Assembly (NCBI GenBank): GCA_965153455.1
Contig: OZ234500.1
Span: 12,418,557-12,482,556, forward strand
Origin: Sphagnum compactum
Taxonomy: Eukaryota; Bryophyta; Sphagnopsida; Sphagnales
Direction of reading: 5' to 3'
DNA: 64,000 nt
The position numbers and the translations under genes were made by a program. The notes under the pieces were generated by a model. That model worked only from the letters and a program-made list of their open reading frames with translations, was not told the DNA's origin and made no database searches. Shown here piece after piece: positions 46,860-60,119 of this stretch; the first letter of the stretch is position 1; each line of letters opens with the position of its first letter.

Positions 46860-49055
46860 TGGAACTTGGGTTCTAACTTAATCCATTGGGATCCTTATTG
46901 ACCCTACCAACCTTATGAACTATGTCAAAGTCATACTTTTATAGGATAAATCCCCATCTTGCCACCTTTCCCATGAAACAATATAATTTCATCAAGAATT
47001 TAAATGGTTGGTGATTTATAACCAATTTGTATGGGCTGCTATACCAAGAGCACTAAAATGATGAAACTATCCAAATAATAGTGTTCGGCCTTCCCCCTCA
47101 TACGAACTATACTTTGATTCCATCATGTTGTTGAACCATGCCATTATGAACTCCTAACCATCATCATCAATTGGGTAAGCACAACCCCCAACCCTAAAAT
47201 AATCCAATTAGTGTGTAGCTAAAAGGGTCATCCTCATATGGGTCATTATAAAATGAAAGTTGAAAGGAGCCAAGCCTTCAACTCCTAGAAGGCCTACTTG
47301 TATGCCTCACCCTAGATGTATTTTTAGTTGATCTTTGTCAACTAGGTTGAAGGTTTAGCAATGTTACTAAATCCTTTGATGAAATTTTAATAATAATTCC
47401 ATAAGCCCAAAAAAGCTCACAATTCACTAACATACAATAGTTAGGGCACTTGTGAAATGGCTTCAACTTTGGCCTTTTAAACCCCTAATCCACCAAAATA
47501 AATCATGTCACTCAAGTGTTCCACTTAAGTCCAAAAAAAATTAATTACCATTTGCCAAGATGCAACTTAAAGTTATGTTCATTGAGTCAATCAAACATGT
47601 CTTGCAAATGATGCATGTGATTTTCTAGCATTAGATTAAAGACAATAATTTGTCAATGTAACACCTGGCAAAAGCAAGGCTAATGAAAACTCAATCCATA
47701 ACCTTTTAAAATTCTACAAGGGAATTATTCAAATCAAATGGAAAAATGGGTGCAAATAGGATAACATGAGCCACACTTGCTTGTTTAGGGGGATGCTTTT
47801 GGGGGAATTTTTTTTTTAAAGTTTTTTTAAATTCAAAAATCTTTAAAATTTTCCTTTTGTTAATATGTCAAGGTTTATGTAAAAGATTCAAAACATATGT
47901 AATTTTCAAAAGTTTTAAAGTCTATGTATAAATCCTTTTAGTGTTAAAAATCATGTGTTAATGAGTGTTTGAGAGCATTTTATTCATTGGATATTTTTTA
48001 GATTAATTCACATGTTCCAATGATATCTTATGAACTTTACTATATACAAAAAATTATACTTTCAACACCAAATTAAATTATTGCTTTTAAACATGAAAAA
48101 TTAAACATACGTTATAGTTGTTGTGGTTCCTATTACTGTGGCTACACCCAAATTACCATTGTTATAGACAACCTTTCCCATTATGATTAATCACCCGAAA
48201 ATGTCATCTTCACCTTGTCACCCTCCTTGAATGGTAACTGATGGTAGCCAAAACACATCCAAGGTGTTAAAAACCATGGCCTGCCCAAAAGCATCAAAGA
48301 TCTCCTCACATAGGGGCATGGCATACTTGCCAAAGTGCGTTTGTTTATTCATTGGCCTATAATCTCCACACATGCAACGTTTTGTCCAATTGCCAAAATT
48401 GCCCTTCTTGATTAGCATCACTATTGTTGAAACATACCCACCCTTAAACAAATCTACCAAACCAACCTCCAACAACTCTAATGTTTGAGCTTGAACGAAG
48501 GTCCTTTCTACCTCATTACACTTATAAGGTTGTTGAAAAATTGAATTATCATCTTCAAGTATGATGTGAACTTCTTGTCATTTCAATTGGCTTACTTATT
48601 TCAAACTAAATGCAAAAAATCTAACATAATTTTACAAAAGTCATCGTATTTCTTGCATTTCACCTTCTATAACCATTGGACTAATGTTTGGACCCCATGT
48701 TTTTGGAGTCATTTGTATTTTGGGTTGGGGTGACGAAATATCCCTAATACCAAAGGTTGTGGGCATGGACTATGACTGCTACATAAAATGTGAGCATGTG
48801 CTTAATTGATTTGGTGCCCCCACATCACAAACTTTTTATCCAACATTCAAAAATCCCTCTTGGTGTGCTTAATCCCATAATTGCCAAAGATGTACAACTT
48901 GATTTGTTGTAACATCACCCCCCTTTGCATTAACATATAAGTTGTCCCAATTGAAGGTGCAACATGTGAAGCATGGGGTGTAGGAGCACAACAACATGAC
49001 CTCTAAACCTCCATCCTTGAACCTAGATGAAAATTTTGACAAACCATCCAAAATG
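46860..49055 (-). pseudogene. Ty3/gypsy pol remnant, interrupted by an LTR-like insert
   Basis: Read on the minus strand: a block containing LEVMLLCSYTPCFTCCTFNW (48960-49015); the RT core KKGNFGNWTKRCMCGDYRP and EEIFDAFGQAMVFNTLD at 48250-48440; continuation PFDLNNSLVEF at 47700-47735; HMHHLQDMF, LNEHNFKLHLGKW at 47545-47620; and an RNase H part (NHQPFKFLMKL, KVARWGFIL, YDFDIVHKVGRVN) at 46870-47040. Stops sit at positions where gypsy relatives have Arg or Gln (for example after HLQDMFD). The element is dead and lacks recognisable LTRs of its own in the window. Confidence 0.85.
47747..48150. mobile_element. LTR-like insert (404 bp) nested in gypsy RT; homologous copy at 52.6 kb
   Basis: Starts TGGGTG and ends CACCCA, so it has the TG...CA ends and short inverted termini of an LTR. 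On either side the gypsy reading (LSITMVI and PFDLNNS) continues, showing it was inserted there. It aligns with 52609-53040 (shared GGATAACATGAGCCA, TTCACATGTTC, TTTTCAACACCAAATTAAAT). A solo LTR is most likely. A clear target duplication could not be set because of T-rich flanks. Confidence 0.6.
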
Positions 49056-51373
49056 GGATAAAATTTTATTTAAATGGATTACAAAATTGAAAGTCGTCCT
49101 AGATGAACATTTTTCAATTCAAAATCGAATGAATGAAAGATGAATTACATGGATGAATATTTTTTATGAATAGTTTAGATGATATTTTGAAAATGTCATT
49201 TTAACATGGTGAGTTAAGTATGGACATCTGAGGCCAAGACCAAAATTATAAACAATTGGAATTCTATTAAATATTCATCAGGTTGTACTACAATTACTAA
49301 CATGTGATGGATAGTTTTATCACATATAACTCAAGCAACTTTACTCCATTTAATTTTTTCATTTCATGCCCCAACTTGAAAAACACACACATGCTCACTC
49401 ACAATACCAATGGCTTTTTTTTTTAAATGTTCGTTGTATCATTAAAATAAAACATAGAAGTTTTGAAAAACCTTTATGTGGTCACCCAAATGACCATCTA
49501 TGTTGATCCACTTGCAAAGACTTCATATAATTGAAATTGCATCTTAATTATATCACCTTCTTATTCATGCAACCTAATGATATTATCTTTGAGAATTGTG
49601 ACTAGGTATTTTCATAAGGTTTTAAATGTTGTTATTAGAAATTGGAGACTTTGAATACCTAGTTGGTGACAAAATGAAACATCAATGTTACTATCCATTC
49701 CTTCTTTAATATGTGACATTTTTTCATGGTCGAGTATTTGTCCCCTTCTCCAACTTCCAATACATGTGGGAAACATTGTTGGTAATGAACCAACTTCATT
49801 AAAAAAAGGTCTAAATCTTCAAGTTTTTTGAACCAATGTTGTGTTTGTGGTACTCCTCGAAAGAAAATGCAATCATCCCTTCCTATTTATGTTGCTTGAA
49901 CAATGTGCTTTATGATTTCATTGTTCAATTGCCACATGAGTGCAGCCAAGGGTTGCCTTGGCAAGACTTTCACCTTCAAAACTCCTTGCAACATTCAATA
50001 TAATTGCCTCGAATTGTTTGGATAAACTTTGGCCAATTCCACTTCAATGACACATCCTTGTCTTGGTTCCACCATGGTAAACATTAGTCTTTTACATCTA
50101 ACCTTTCCATGTTGCCCTACACATTGCATGTTGTTAATTTTATTTTTTCATAGCCATTTATCTTATCAATAAAGTTATTAAGTTTTTGTTCTTCTTGTCC
50201 ATTTAAATACCATGTACTCAATGGCGAAAACCATTTTACTTTTATACTACACTACAATTATTTGGATAAACTTATCTTTTCACTTCATGAGTAACATGTC
50301 TTTTCAACTCTCATTCTTTAATAGTTTCTTCTAAGTATATGCCTTGATGTTTCTTGAAATGTTCATCTTTCAATAGGGAACATTCCCAATGGTTATCTGA
50401 AATTAAACATTCTATTTCTATTCAATCTATTATTCCTTCTCATTTCCATAATACCCCAAGGCATCTACTACATTCCAACATACCCAACATACATCACACA
50501 CACTCACACACACAAGCATCCAAAAATCTTCATTTTCCATTACATCAAGAGTGGTACAAAATTATGAATCATTATCAAACTTCAAAAAATGAAAACCTCC
50601 TACATCACCATTCTTGTTTCTTATACTCATCTACCAATTTATTTCTTAATTAACTCTAACAACCTCATAACTGACTTTGTAACTGGGTGTCGATACAATC
50701 AAAGGAATCAATAAGATTACTTTACAAAAGATTGTGAATCTTTTTAAATATTTTTTCACTTTTTCATATGAAAGAATTTTGGAATGAAATATTTTGTAAC
50801 TTATTATTAAAAATCCATATAGTTGCCCCAATATATCACATGTTTTGTGTTAATCATTGTTGAATAAATATGAATCTTTTAAAGTGTGAAGATTTTGCTA
50901 AATTTTGCATTTCATCTTGAAAACTTATCATAATTTTGAATCATACCAAAATATGCTAACTAATTTAGGCTTTTGTTCCTTGTATTATAAACTACAACTT
51001 TGTTTTGTATGTCATGCACATTACACCCCATTTACATGTGGTAAAGGACTTTTGGAATTTTAAAATTTGAAAAATACTTTGAATTCTTAAAATTTTCAAA
51101 TTCCACATCTTTTAAATTGTGAGTGCTCTTCAAATGTGGGTAATAAGTTATTATCATCTTTTTTTTTTACCATCAAAATTATTTTATTAAAATAATCCTT
51201 ATTTAATCCTTGGTAAATTAACCACAATCTGACATAACACCTATTCAAATTCAAATGTCTTTTACTGAAACCAAAACCCAAAATTTAATTTAATAAAATT
51301 TTAATTTTAATTCCTCAACATCCATATTAGTCATTTAGCACAACTTGAAATGATTAACATAACTTTAAATTGT

Positions 51374-51415
<42 letters not shown>

Positions 51416-52608
51416 AAAAAAGTTCATAGTTTTCACCACTATCTAACATGGTTTTTGGCTTCTTTAATTGTATTCACACCCAACTACTTCACCAATGTTA
51501 GCTTGATAAATTGTCAACATACTTCGTTGGATGCCCGATGCCTTAACAATTTGCATTTCATTTTGGCTACATGGCTTACATGTGTAAGCTTGCTATCGCT
51601 ATCTTGTTCAACCTATTCTCTTAATACTCTTAGCATATTGACATGTTCTAGACTTCTAGAACTAGCTTGTTATCCTTCTATGATTCTATTTACACAAGGG
51701 GATTTTTCCTTTGCCTATCACACCCTAAGTCTAAAACAAAAACACCTATCACCCTACACCTTCAAAAATCATCCCCATAGCCCGAAATAATAACCTCTAA
51801 CAACTTGTAACTTCAAAAACATGCCCACAATTATAAAATAAAAAAGACCAACAACTTATATCTTCAAATAACATCACCACAAGTTCCAATTAAAGCCCAC
51901 CAACAACTTGCATCTTCCAAAACCATCATCATAATTAAAAAATTATGGACCATCAACGAAACATCACCACAAATCCATGTTAGTCCTACATATGTCCAAA
52001 AGTCTCTCAAATTCACATATTGGCCATGAATGTCTAGATAAACAACCTTGAAAGCCATTGCAATCCTACACATGGTATCCCTAAAGTCCCATAAACACAC
52101 AAAACCCCTTACAATTATATTATAGTCCTTCACAATATCAATTGAGTCCCTTAATGCTATAAAAGCCCCATCAATCATATACATGGTGTCCTTAAAGTCC
52201 TATAGACTTGGAGATGGTATCTAACATGCCCTTCTAGATGAGACCAAATGTGGGCTTGCCTAGTCGAGGCCCATGTCGGGACCACCACGGGGTTACCATG
52301 GGTTACACAACGTGATTGCCAAGTTAGGTTTGATTCCAGCTGAAGTAGGTCGCCACTTGGCACAAAGGTGTGCCAAGTTGGGCGAAAGGTTTTTGAGAGG
52401 ACATAGGAGTTCTTTTTGGAAGAACCTAAGTGTAAGTGTAAGTTGCGGTTAGGCTACCAGACAAAATTGGGGGACTTTGGGCGAAAGCCTTGGAGCAAAT
52501 GGGAAGTTTGCACGAGCCGAATCCCTCCCACTTGGTTTTCTAGGTAGAGTGCTTGTTCGAGATTGGATTTCGGGCAACAGACTAACCAATATGTGATTTG
52601 ACCATGTG
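49056..52608. other. AT-rich transposon-derived DNA, no gene
   Basis: No intact frame. 50860-51060 resembles 12580-12790, an unclassified dispersed repeat. A TA dinucleotide run of about 34 bases lies at 51376-51409. 51780-52200 contains phrases such as AACAACTT, CACCACAA and AAAGCC recurring at roughly 50-60-base spacing, possibly an old tandem repeat. Confidence 0.4.
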
Positions 52609-53040
52609 TGGGTGCCAATGGGATAACATGAGCCAACTTGCCTATTTAGGGGTCTGCATTTGAGGGAATATTTTTAAAAATATTCGCACAAATATCTTCA
52701 AAAAAATATTTTAAAATTTTTGATATTTTTTTAAATACTATTATGTCAATGCTTATGTAAAAGATTTTAAGAAATATGTCGTTTTGAAAAGTTTGAAACC
52801 CATTTACAAATCACTTTTGTGCTTCTAAATAGTCATTATAATTTTTAATGAATGTTTTTGATAAATTTTTATTCATAGAATATTTTTCAACTTTAATTCA
52901 CATGTTCTAATGATATATTAAAAACCTTACAATATTAAAAAAATAATATTTTCAACACCAAATTAAATAACCATTTTTAAATGTGAAAAACTAAACAAGC
53001 GTTACATTTTTTGTGGCTCTTGTTTATGTCACTACACCTA
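52609..53040. repeat. Second copy of the 404-432-bp LTR-like repeat
   Basis: Begins TGGGTGCCAATGGGATAACA and ends CTACACCTA, matching the nested copy at 47747-48150 end to end with substitutions and small gaps. No retrotransposon internal domain was recognised directly beside it, so it too may be a solo LTR. Confidence 0.6.
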
Positions 53041-55249
53041 GGAAAGTAATCGAGGTTCGTTTTAAGAACTCAATGAGCATGGGGACATGCTTGAAAAACA
53101 TTCGAAGGTAAAAATATCCCATGCATTATCAACTAAACTTTATCAAGCAATCCCACCTTATTGGCAAAGGCAAACTTTGTGTCTTTCCATGGCCTCTTTT
53201 GAAGCCTCTTCAATTATTAAAACCTTTTTCACCACAACCTTGTGCTCCACTTGAGATGCATCAAACTTCCTTTTTATAGATTGTAATGCCTTACACACCA
53301 CACCTCCCAAAAAAATGTTCCAAACGCATGTGTCCCAGGGGTTTTCAGTTTGGTAAATCCTTCACCCAATCAAACTTAATCAAACTTGGCAAATGGGGGG
53401 ATATGGGGATGTTTCCAATGTCCAACTTGCGAGCCACTATATCATGCATTTACCCTTTATGTCAATTTGAGATGAACACCGATTGAATTGACATTGGGCA
53501 AATGACATTGAGTTTTGCATAATTTGTGAATGTGTAGAATTCATAATAGGAAAGATGATTACGACATAATAAATATATAAATAAAAATACATATATGAGT
53601 AAATATTTAGGAAAACAAAAACATAGATCCTCATCGCTGTATAATAAAAATACATAGTTTTGATCATTTACATGTTTGTTTTTCCACATTCCTATGGTGT
53701 TGACAATACTAAACTACGTTGCAATGGAAAAATGTTTCCTAACCACCCACCTTCTACCCTTTAGAAAAAGCTCTGCTCCTATTCATTCACACTAGCCCCT
53801 AATCTGACCAATTAATATCTAGAGACACAAAAAATCATAAGTTAATGAAAGCCACTCCATGACACAGGCCCAAACCTTCCTCCAGCAGCAAGTTGTGCAG
53901 CTCGTCCATGGCATGATATGGATTATTGACATCTACATAGAGTTAGACCAAACCTACAAACAATTTGCACATTGCACCAGAGTAAAACAGCTCTGCAGTT
54001 ATATAGATCATGTGTGGCTCAGGAAATTCTGTCCAACAACAATCTGGTATCAACTATCTATAGATCTTGAGACATGAAGCACAAAGAAAAACGTAATCGC
54101 AATAAGAATTGGATTGGATTGGGCAATTACAAGATACCAGAACAGATCTGAGGCTAGGCGCTGGAATCAAGGCACTGAGAAACATACCAATGGTTTCTGG
54201 AGTCCTTGAGTCAACTCACAAGAACTTTGCGTGCCCATATCCAGTCAAAATACCCTCTGTGCAAGGATGGAGCATGACATGCCTTCTAGCACATTTTCAT
54301 AACAAGGAAATTTCTTCATGACATTTCCATCTCAACATCAGAACAAAAGAGCTTGTACAAGATAGTCATTCATAGATGAATAATATACAATGAAGCTCTT
54401 CTACATACACAAAACACCATGCTTGTTTATATCCCGAAAAGCATGGGGCAGAGAAAGCTGTCTCATAAAAAAGGTTACAATACACAGAAGTGCACAGGCA
54501 AGAATTCGGGTTGTAAGAATGGGAGCCTAACTTTCACAAGAGATTAATGGTGTGAAATAATTCCCCAATCCAGCAGAGGACTTCACATTGCTGCCCATCA
54601 TTATCTGGAACCCAGTTTGTGAGGGGCCATCATTACCTGCATCTAGTTGTCTCACATTTGTCATCATTTCATGTCCGTTTCCTGGATTCACCACATCTAA
54701 GTATCTCAGGTTCAGAGACTGAGACATCTGCAAATTAGAACCTGCATTTTTCCTTCTCAGTTTAGTCCATTACCCTCACCTCCAACTCTCCCACCTCCCT
54801 ATTGGAACTTTCAAGCCTTCCAAACCCTAACCTGGAACAGACAGCACTCTGAAGGATTGAAATTTTCCTTTCTTCAATTTTCCCTTGATCTTCAGCTTTG
54901 CAACATAATCCTCAGAAGTGTGACGATCTACATTTGACATGTCAGTCTACATCTTTATCTGCCTGCCAGGGAAACCTGAGCAGAGTTTAGCGCTGATGTC
55001 GGGAACCCAATAATCATAGGGAAGAACTTCATATGCAGACTCCAGAAATGAACAGAGATTTTGGATGTGCACATGCAAGTCCATGGCCTTTGGATCTCAA
55101 TCTTGACCTTGTAAGTCATAAATTTGACAAATGTTCCCAGATGCTGCAAATCACCGACACCCAATTAGTGGGACAGAGAAAGAAATGGAAAAAATATACC
55201 AACAAAGAAAACAGAAGGAACTTTTGGTTGCCATGAAGGTGGACTGTAC
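53041..55249. other. Region downstream of TBCCD1, last exon unresolved
   Basis: No gene was defined. A minus-strand frame at 54527-54733 begins directly after CAG (MSQSLNLRYLDVVNPGNGHE) and ends at a TAG. It could be a 3'-terminal exon of TBCCD1 or of an overlapping transcript, but no family match supports this. Confidence 0.3.
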
Positions 55250-58200
55250 CAAATAACCATTCACGGAAGTGGGCATGGATGGCACTAGTGAAGTGACGTT
55301 TTTTGTTATCCTCAAGTGCAGCATTGTAAAGCATCTGCTTCAGATTCTCTGCAGCCTTACTCTGCTCAATCACACACACACACACAAACCTTCAAGCTGT
55401 TTCTGAAGAGCAGACAACCTCAGAACTAGGACATGACTGCACATTACAACGCAGATTTTCAAGAAAGCTGATAAAGAACACCCTCATCACATCTATGCTG
55501 GAGACAAAGCAGACACAGTGTACTCATCTATTGCAAAAAAATTAACTGGCAGTCTCAAGTTTCTAGGCAGCTCTGATGTACTGCACACTGTTATAACAAA
55601 ACATCTGAGGCTTCAGCTGAATTGAATGATTCAGTGTCCAATGGACCTATCATCCTAAAGCCTGGCTCAACAATTTTCACACCAGCTTCAAAACCTTTGC
55701 TCCCATTCCCTAGGTCCTTGTAACCTCCATTTCATGACTAAAGGTTCCACTACTGAATAGTCATTTCCAAACCAATAACATGTTACTCCTTTCACTGCCT
55801 CTCACATGATACACAAAAATCCTGCCTACTAGGGAAGAGTTTGCTTGACAAAAAAAAAAGCCATACCCTATGTTGCTGGGCCAACAAGTAGGGTTTTGGC
55901 AATAGGAAGGGGTTAGCCCTTGTAAGCAGTTCATGCCCCAATTCATTTTCATTCCATTTTGGTACCTGTCAATGTAAAAGGCAAAGCAATCCTTGACATT
56001 AGGATGTCAATCATTAGGAGGCAGAACCCTAAACAGTACAGCCTAAATCCTACATAGTCTAGGACCAAAGGCTACCCACAGACATGGAGGCTAATCCACA
56101 TTTTGCTATGTTCTTCATGCCTGAGGCCTGGTCTTAGGGAAGACACATATGTAGACCATCGACACAACAATTGCAGGAAATAATGACCAAGACTACTCAA
56201 CTATGGAGTCTGAACAAAAACATACAGTGAAAATGGTGAATTTTTCAGGCTGAAGAAGCGTTGCTCCTTCCACTTGGACATTAGCGACACCATTAGTGTG
56301 GATAAAGGTGTCATTATGGTCCAGCAGTCCCAGAGTTAGAATGTGATCCCATCTATTGACAGTAGCATCAACCCCCACTTGTGCTAAATGCACTTCCAAT
56401 CTTGGATAAAAAGTGTTGTAGGGTGCAACCTGCAATACAGATCAATACATCATTGCCATTGCAGAAAGCAAACTCACAAAAACATTAAGCTAAGCAAACA
56501 AATGATTTTTCACTTGCAATTCAACATCAAAAGCCCACTAACTGTGCAAACAGACATTTCTGACAGGAAGCACTGTCAAATGAACTAGGAAGCATGAGAT
56601 GTTACATCATTGAACTGCTGGAAACTGTATGCTATCATCACCACCAAAACTTGCATAAATGGTGACATCAATTTTAGAACAGGGCACATGTCTATGAGAT
56701 TGCAGAAAAAACTTCACAACAACACGTTGAAGGTACTTACTCTGTCATTTCCAGCAAAAGCAAAATCAACACAACAAGAATCAGAGCAGTCACAACCTTA
56801 GAAGTGTCACTCATAATGTGTCAGATCATCACCCTAATCATAAATATGAGTGATGAGCTGCCATGACTCCCCACTGCCGTTATCAGCTCCCAATGAGGGT
56901 TGTAGGTAAGTACTTTGGAGTCAGGCAGACAGTCCAAACTAACATAACTCACAACACAAGATACAGATAGCAGCACCCTAGCCTCCCAAGAGGAAGCAAG
57001 GATTTTAGGCTAAATAGCAAAAAAATTAGTGAGCATGATGGCCTCTCAATGAGACAGGCAGAGACAAGATCAGCAACATTGGGCATACCTGAAGGTTGTG
57101 GTTGTCGCCAGTAAAGAGTGGCAACTGGTTCACACCAAGATAAAAAAGGCATTCCCGGCAATTGGCAATGGTGATGCGAGCTGTTGGCACAATAAGCTGT
57201 ACCCTCTCACAGTGCTCTACTCTGACAGTCTGCATGCATATGTGCACAGGCTTAATTGAATCAAATGACTCCTTGACTCACTAAGATTCACAGTAAGAAA
57301 GCCAGTAAGCTAGCACAAACTGAACAGAGGGCGGTCAGTTGCATGTAATGCACCAAATTATAATTTATGAATCTGCAAAAGAGAAACACCCATTGGATAT
57401 TGTGTGTTTACCTTACCAACAGCACCAAGCACAACTATAGAGTCTGAGCAGCCAACCACTGAGACATATTTCAAGGGTGCAAGCACATACACTGCTGAAT
57501 CATGACAGTGTGACACCTGGCATCAAGAATTCACTGGCATTTTAGAATATCACTATTCAAGTCAAGCAATCATCATTTATGATTTCAGTAAGTCATGGTC
57601 TTTCAAGCAGCAAACCCAGGGTTCAATTTCCAAATAGGAAATTCTGCAAAACAGAGCTAGAAACAATGTGTAGTCTACAAGTGGTTTCTACATGGTGAAT
57701 TCACTCCACACATCAGTCAAATGTTGCATAACAACATTTAGCAGGTGGAAATACATACACAACAAAAGTCTCAATTCAGGAATGTATTTCAATCCTAGGA
57801 GTAGTAAGGGTACACATGACAAGGACTCATTTCAGTGAAGGGGTATTGAGGTCAGTGGGAAAAGGGACTCACCTTCACTGAACCTCCTTTGATGTCCTGC
57901 TCCTGCTTCAACACAGAAGCCCTTACTACTCCATCCACAAAGGTCAAACCCTCAGGACGCCAGTCATTCGACAACTGTAAAAGCCCATTCGGCAAAAAGA
58001 TTGTTTGAGCACCAGTTGTGGAGCCCACTGTATTTGTTGCAGCATCCATCATCATGACATCCGAAGCAACAGTGGCAACAGGGTCTGAAGAGCCATTCTT
58101 CTCAACCAAAGGCTTTTGATGTAAGTTTTCTGATGCAGCACAAATATGCAGAGATATCCATTCCAGCACTTGCTCCAGTGGTACAGGAGCTGCTGGCATA

Positions 58201-59993
58201 GCTGGATCTGAATTGGCAAAGAAGGGTGCAGCCTGAATTAAGGGTATAGACTCCGTGTTCGCATCCTTTGCTCTGAGAAGCAGACCCAAGCGTTCAAACT
58301 TCCCTGCTGTAATAACCTGATGAAATCAAGTGTCTCAATTACCAAGCAAAATATGAGGTGGTCGATACCACTCTTGAATGAATGAACAAATGATCATGCC
58401 ATTCCCGTTTTTTCACACATGCATGGAATCAGAAAGCAGCAGCAGATTTGAGAACAAAGTTTAGATAAAAAAGAAACTCTAAATTTTTCATCGATACATT
58501 ACATACCTTGGTGCCATTCTCTCCATCTTCTGTTGACTCTGCCAAGAGTGCTAACAGAGACGGAAGGTGCTTCTGGACATATGCCAGCTGATTTACCTCC
58601 TCTTCTGCTTGGCAGGGCATCAATCGTTTGGCAAACGACGCTGACCTTGCCTGCAGCACAATACAGAACTGTCAGAACAGAAAAAAACCAATCCAGGAAT
58701 TCCTTTTCTGAAGAACACAATTGTTAAGAAATTGCAAGGTCGGTCTACCACAATCAGCATATGATGCACACCTCCCCCAGATCAACCTCAGATACCTTGC
58801 TCTTTCATCATGGTCAGCATGTGCATTCTGCATATCAGAAAATGAGAAACCCTAGAAGGAAAAAAAAAACTGGGAGCGCATCCCTGATAGCTGAACTGTA
58901 TGATACACTTCCCAGCTCAATCTCACATGCCTTACTCTTTCATCATGGTCAGCATGAGCATTCTGCATATCACAAAATGAAAAACCCTAGAAGAAGAAAA
59001 CAACTGGGAAGTGCATTCATGATAACTGAACCAGAAGCTCATTCTGCTGAAGCAACCTTCAACAGATCAATTGAAGCTTCAAAAGAGATTAATCAAAGTT
59101 TTGGAAAAGCTTAAATGAAGCTTCAATGATTGCTTTAACAGAGTTGCAACATACAACAGCTTCAACAACATGCCACAATTTAGGAAAGCTTGCACTTGTT
59201 GGCTCAATTCCAATAACTCGGTCCTGTGAAGAATGAGCAATTCTTACAATAACCCCTGCTGCAGCTCTGGTCATCAGACCTTAACCCTAGAAGCATCAGC
59301 ATCTCGGAATCAGACTCGAATCCTTTCGGAAGTTGCGCTCGAGCATGTGATTCAGAGCAGCGAAGAGGGACAGAAGGTGTTAGGGTTGAGAGGAGTAACC
59401 TGTAAGGGAGACGGGGAAGGGAGTAGTCGATCGATTGCAGAGGTAGACGGCCACACATCAGCCACAGCTGCGGCATCTCTGTGCGGTCGAGAAGGCACTC
59501 TCCGATAGCTTTGAACGTAAAGGTAAAGCAAAACGTCGTCGACATCGGCTCCAACGGAATCAATTTCCTTCAGGGGCGTCCGAGCCAAGCGATCCACGCC
59601 TTCTTCCCCCTCGTCGGGTAGAATGGAGGCCAAAGTGTCAAGAACAAGATGGGCATGGGCTTCCGAAAGCTCCAAGCTTGCAGCGATGGCAGCGGTGGCC
59701 ACGCGTTTTTGCCTGCCGGTGTGCGGTTCCTCTACGTTCAGCACTGCATCCGACTCGCCGTTTTTTATGCTGCTGCTGCTGCTGTTGTTGTTCAAGGACC
59801 AAGTGGAGATAGGAGAAGCTTGCTGAAACAGCAGCAGCCTGTCGCGAAGGTTTCGCAATCCCGACACCACATCATTGTGCATCAAACTGGGGTAAGGAAG
59901 GATCCCGTACTCGAATAGCTCTCGACGTACATGCAGCCATGGCTCCTCTCGCGCTGCGCCTATAGGCTTGCACGATAGGACGCCGGCATTCAT
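55250..59993 (-). CDS. TBCCD1: TBCC domain-containing protein 1
   Basis: Relative of tubulin-cofactor-C-like TBCCD1, linked in animals and algae to centrosome/basal-body and Golgi positioning; the plant role is less clear. Exons on the minus strand: 59993-59400, 58650-58507, 58316-57873, 57516-57412, 57229-57089, 56429-56226, 55965-55867, 55361-55250. All have GT-AG borders and consistent phase, giving about 614 residues before an unresolved short last exon. The start MNAGVLSCKPIG at 59993 is chosen because the preceding in-frame Met (60119) adds only a basic Arg/Lys-rich leader. Landmarks: RELFEYGILPYPSLM, DVDDVLLYLYVQSY, AVADVWPSTSAID, then the C-CAP/TBCC beta-helix (YVLAPLKYVSVVGCSDS, TVRVEHCERVQLIV, ITIANCRECLFYLGVNQ) and GVDATVNRWD. 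An Asn/Ser run near residue 80 is encoded by a CTG/GTT-type repeat. No frame breaks were seen. Confidence 0.9.
58770..59035. repeat. Tandem duplication of about 135 bp in TBCCD1 intron 1
   Basis: Two copies, about 58777-58905 and 58910-59035, share CTCTTTCATCATGGTCAGCA, GCATTCTGCATATCA and AAACCCTAGAAG, with substitutions between them. Both lie inside the intron between the first and second coding exons. Confidence 0.8.
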
Positions 59994-60119
59994 CTTTCTC
60001 GCTCGCGCTCTCGCCGCATCCACGGAACCCTTGCGCCTCCTCCTGCTGCGCTTCTTCTTCTTTTGCTGAAGCTGCAACAACGTGGCAGCATATCGCGTCT
60101 CTCTCTTTGTCTCCCTCAC

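Noticed and set aside
57570-57650. B-box-like GGGTTCAATTTCC in a TBCCD1 intron
   Set aside because: No convincing A box at proper spacing and no cloverleaf; insufficient for a tRNA or SINE call.
59352-59918. Plus-strand frames across TBCCD1 exon 1
   Set aside because: Antisense shadows of a conserved exon with GC-rich codons.
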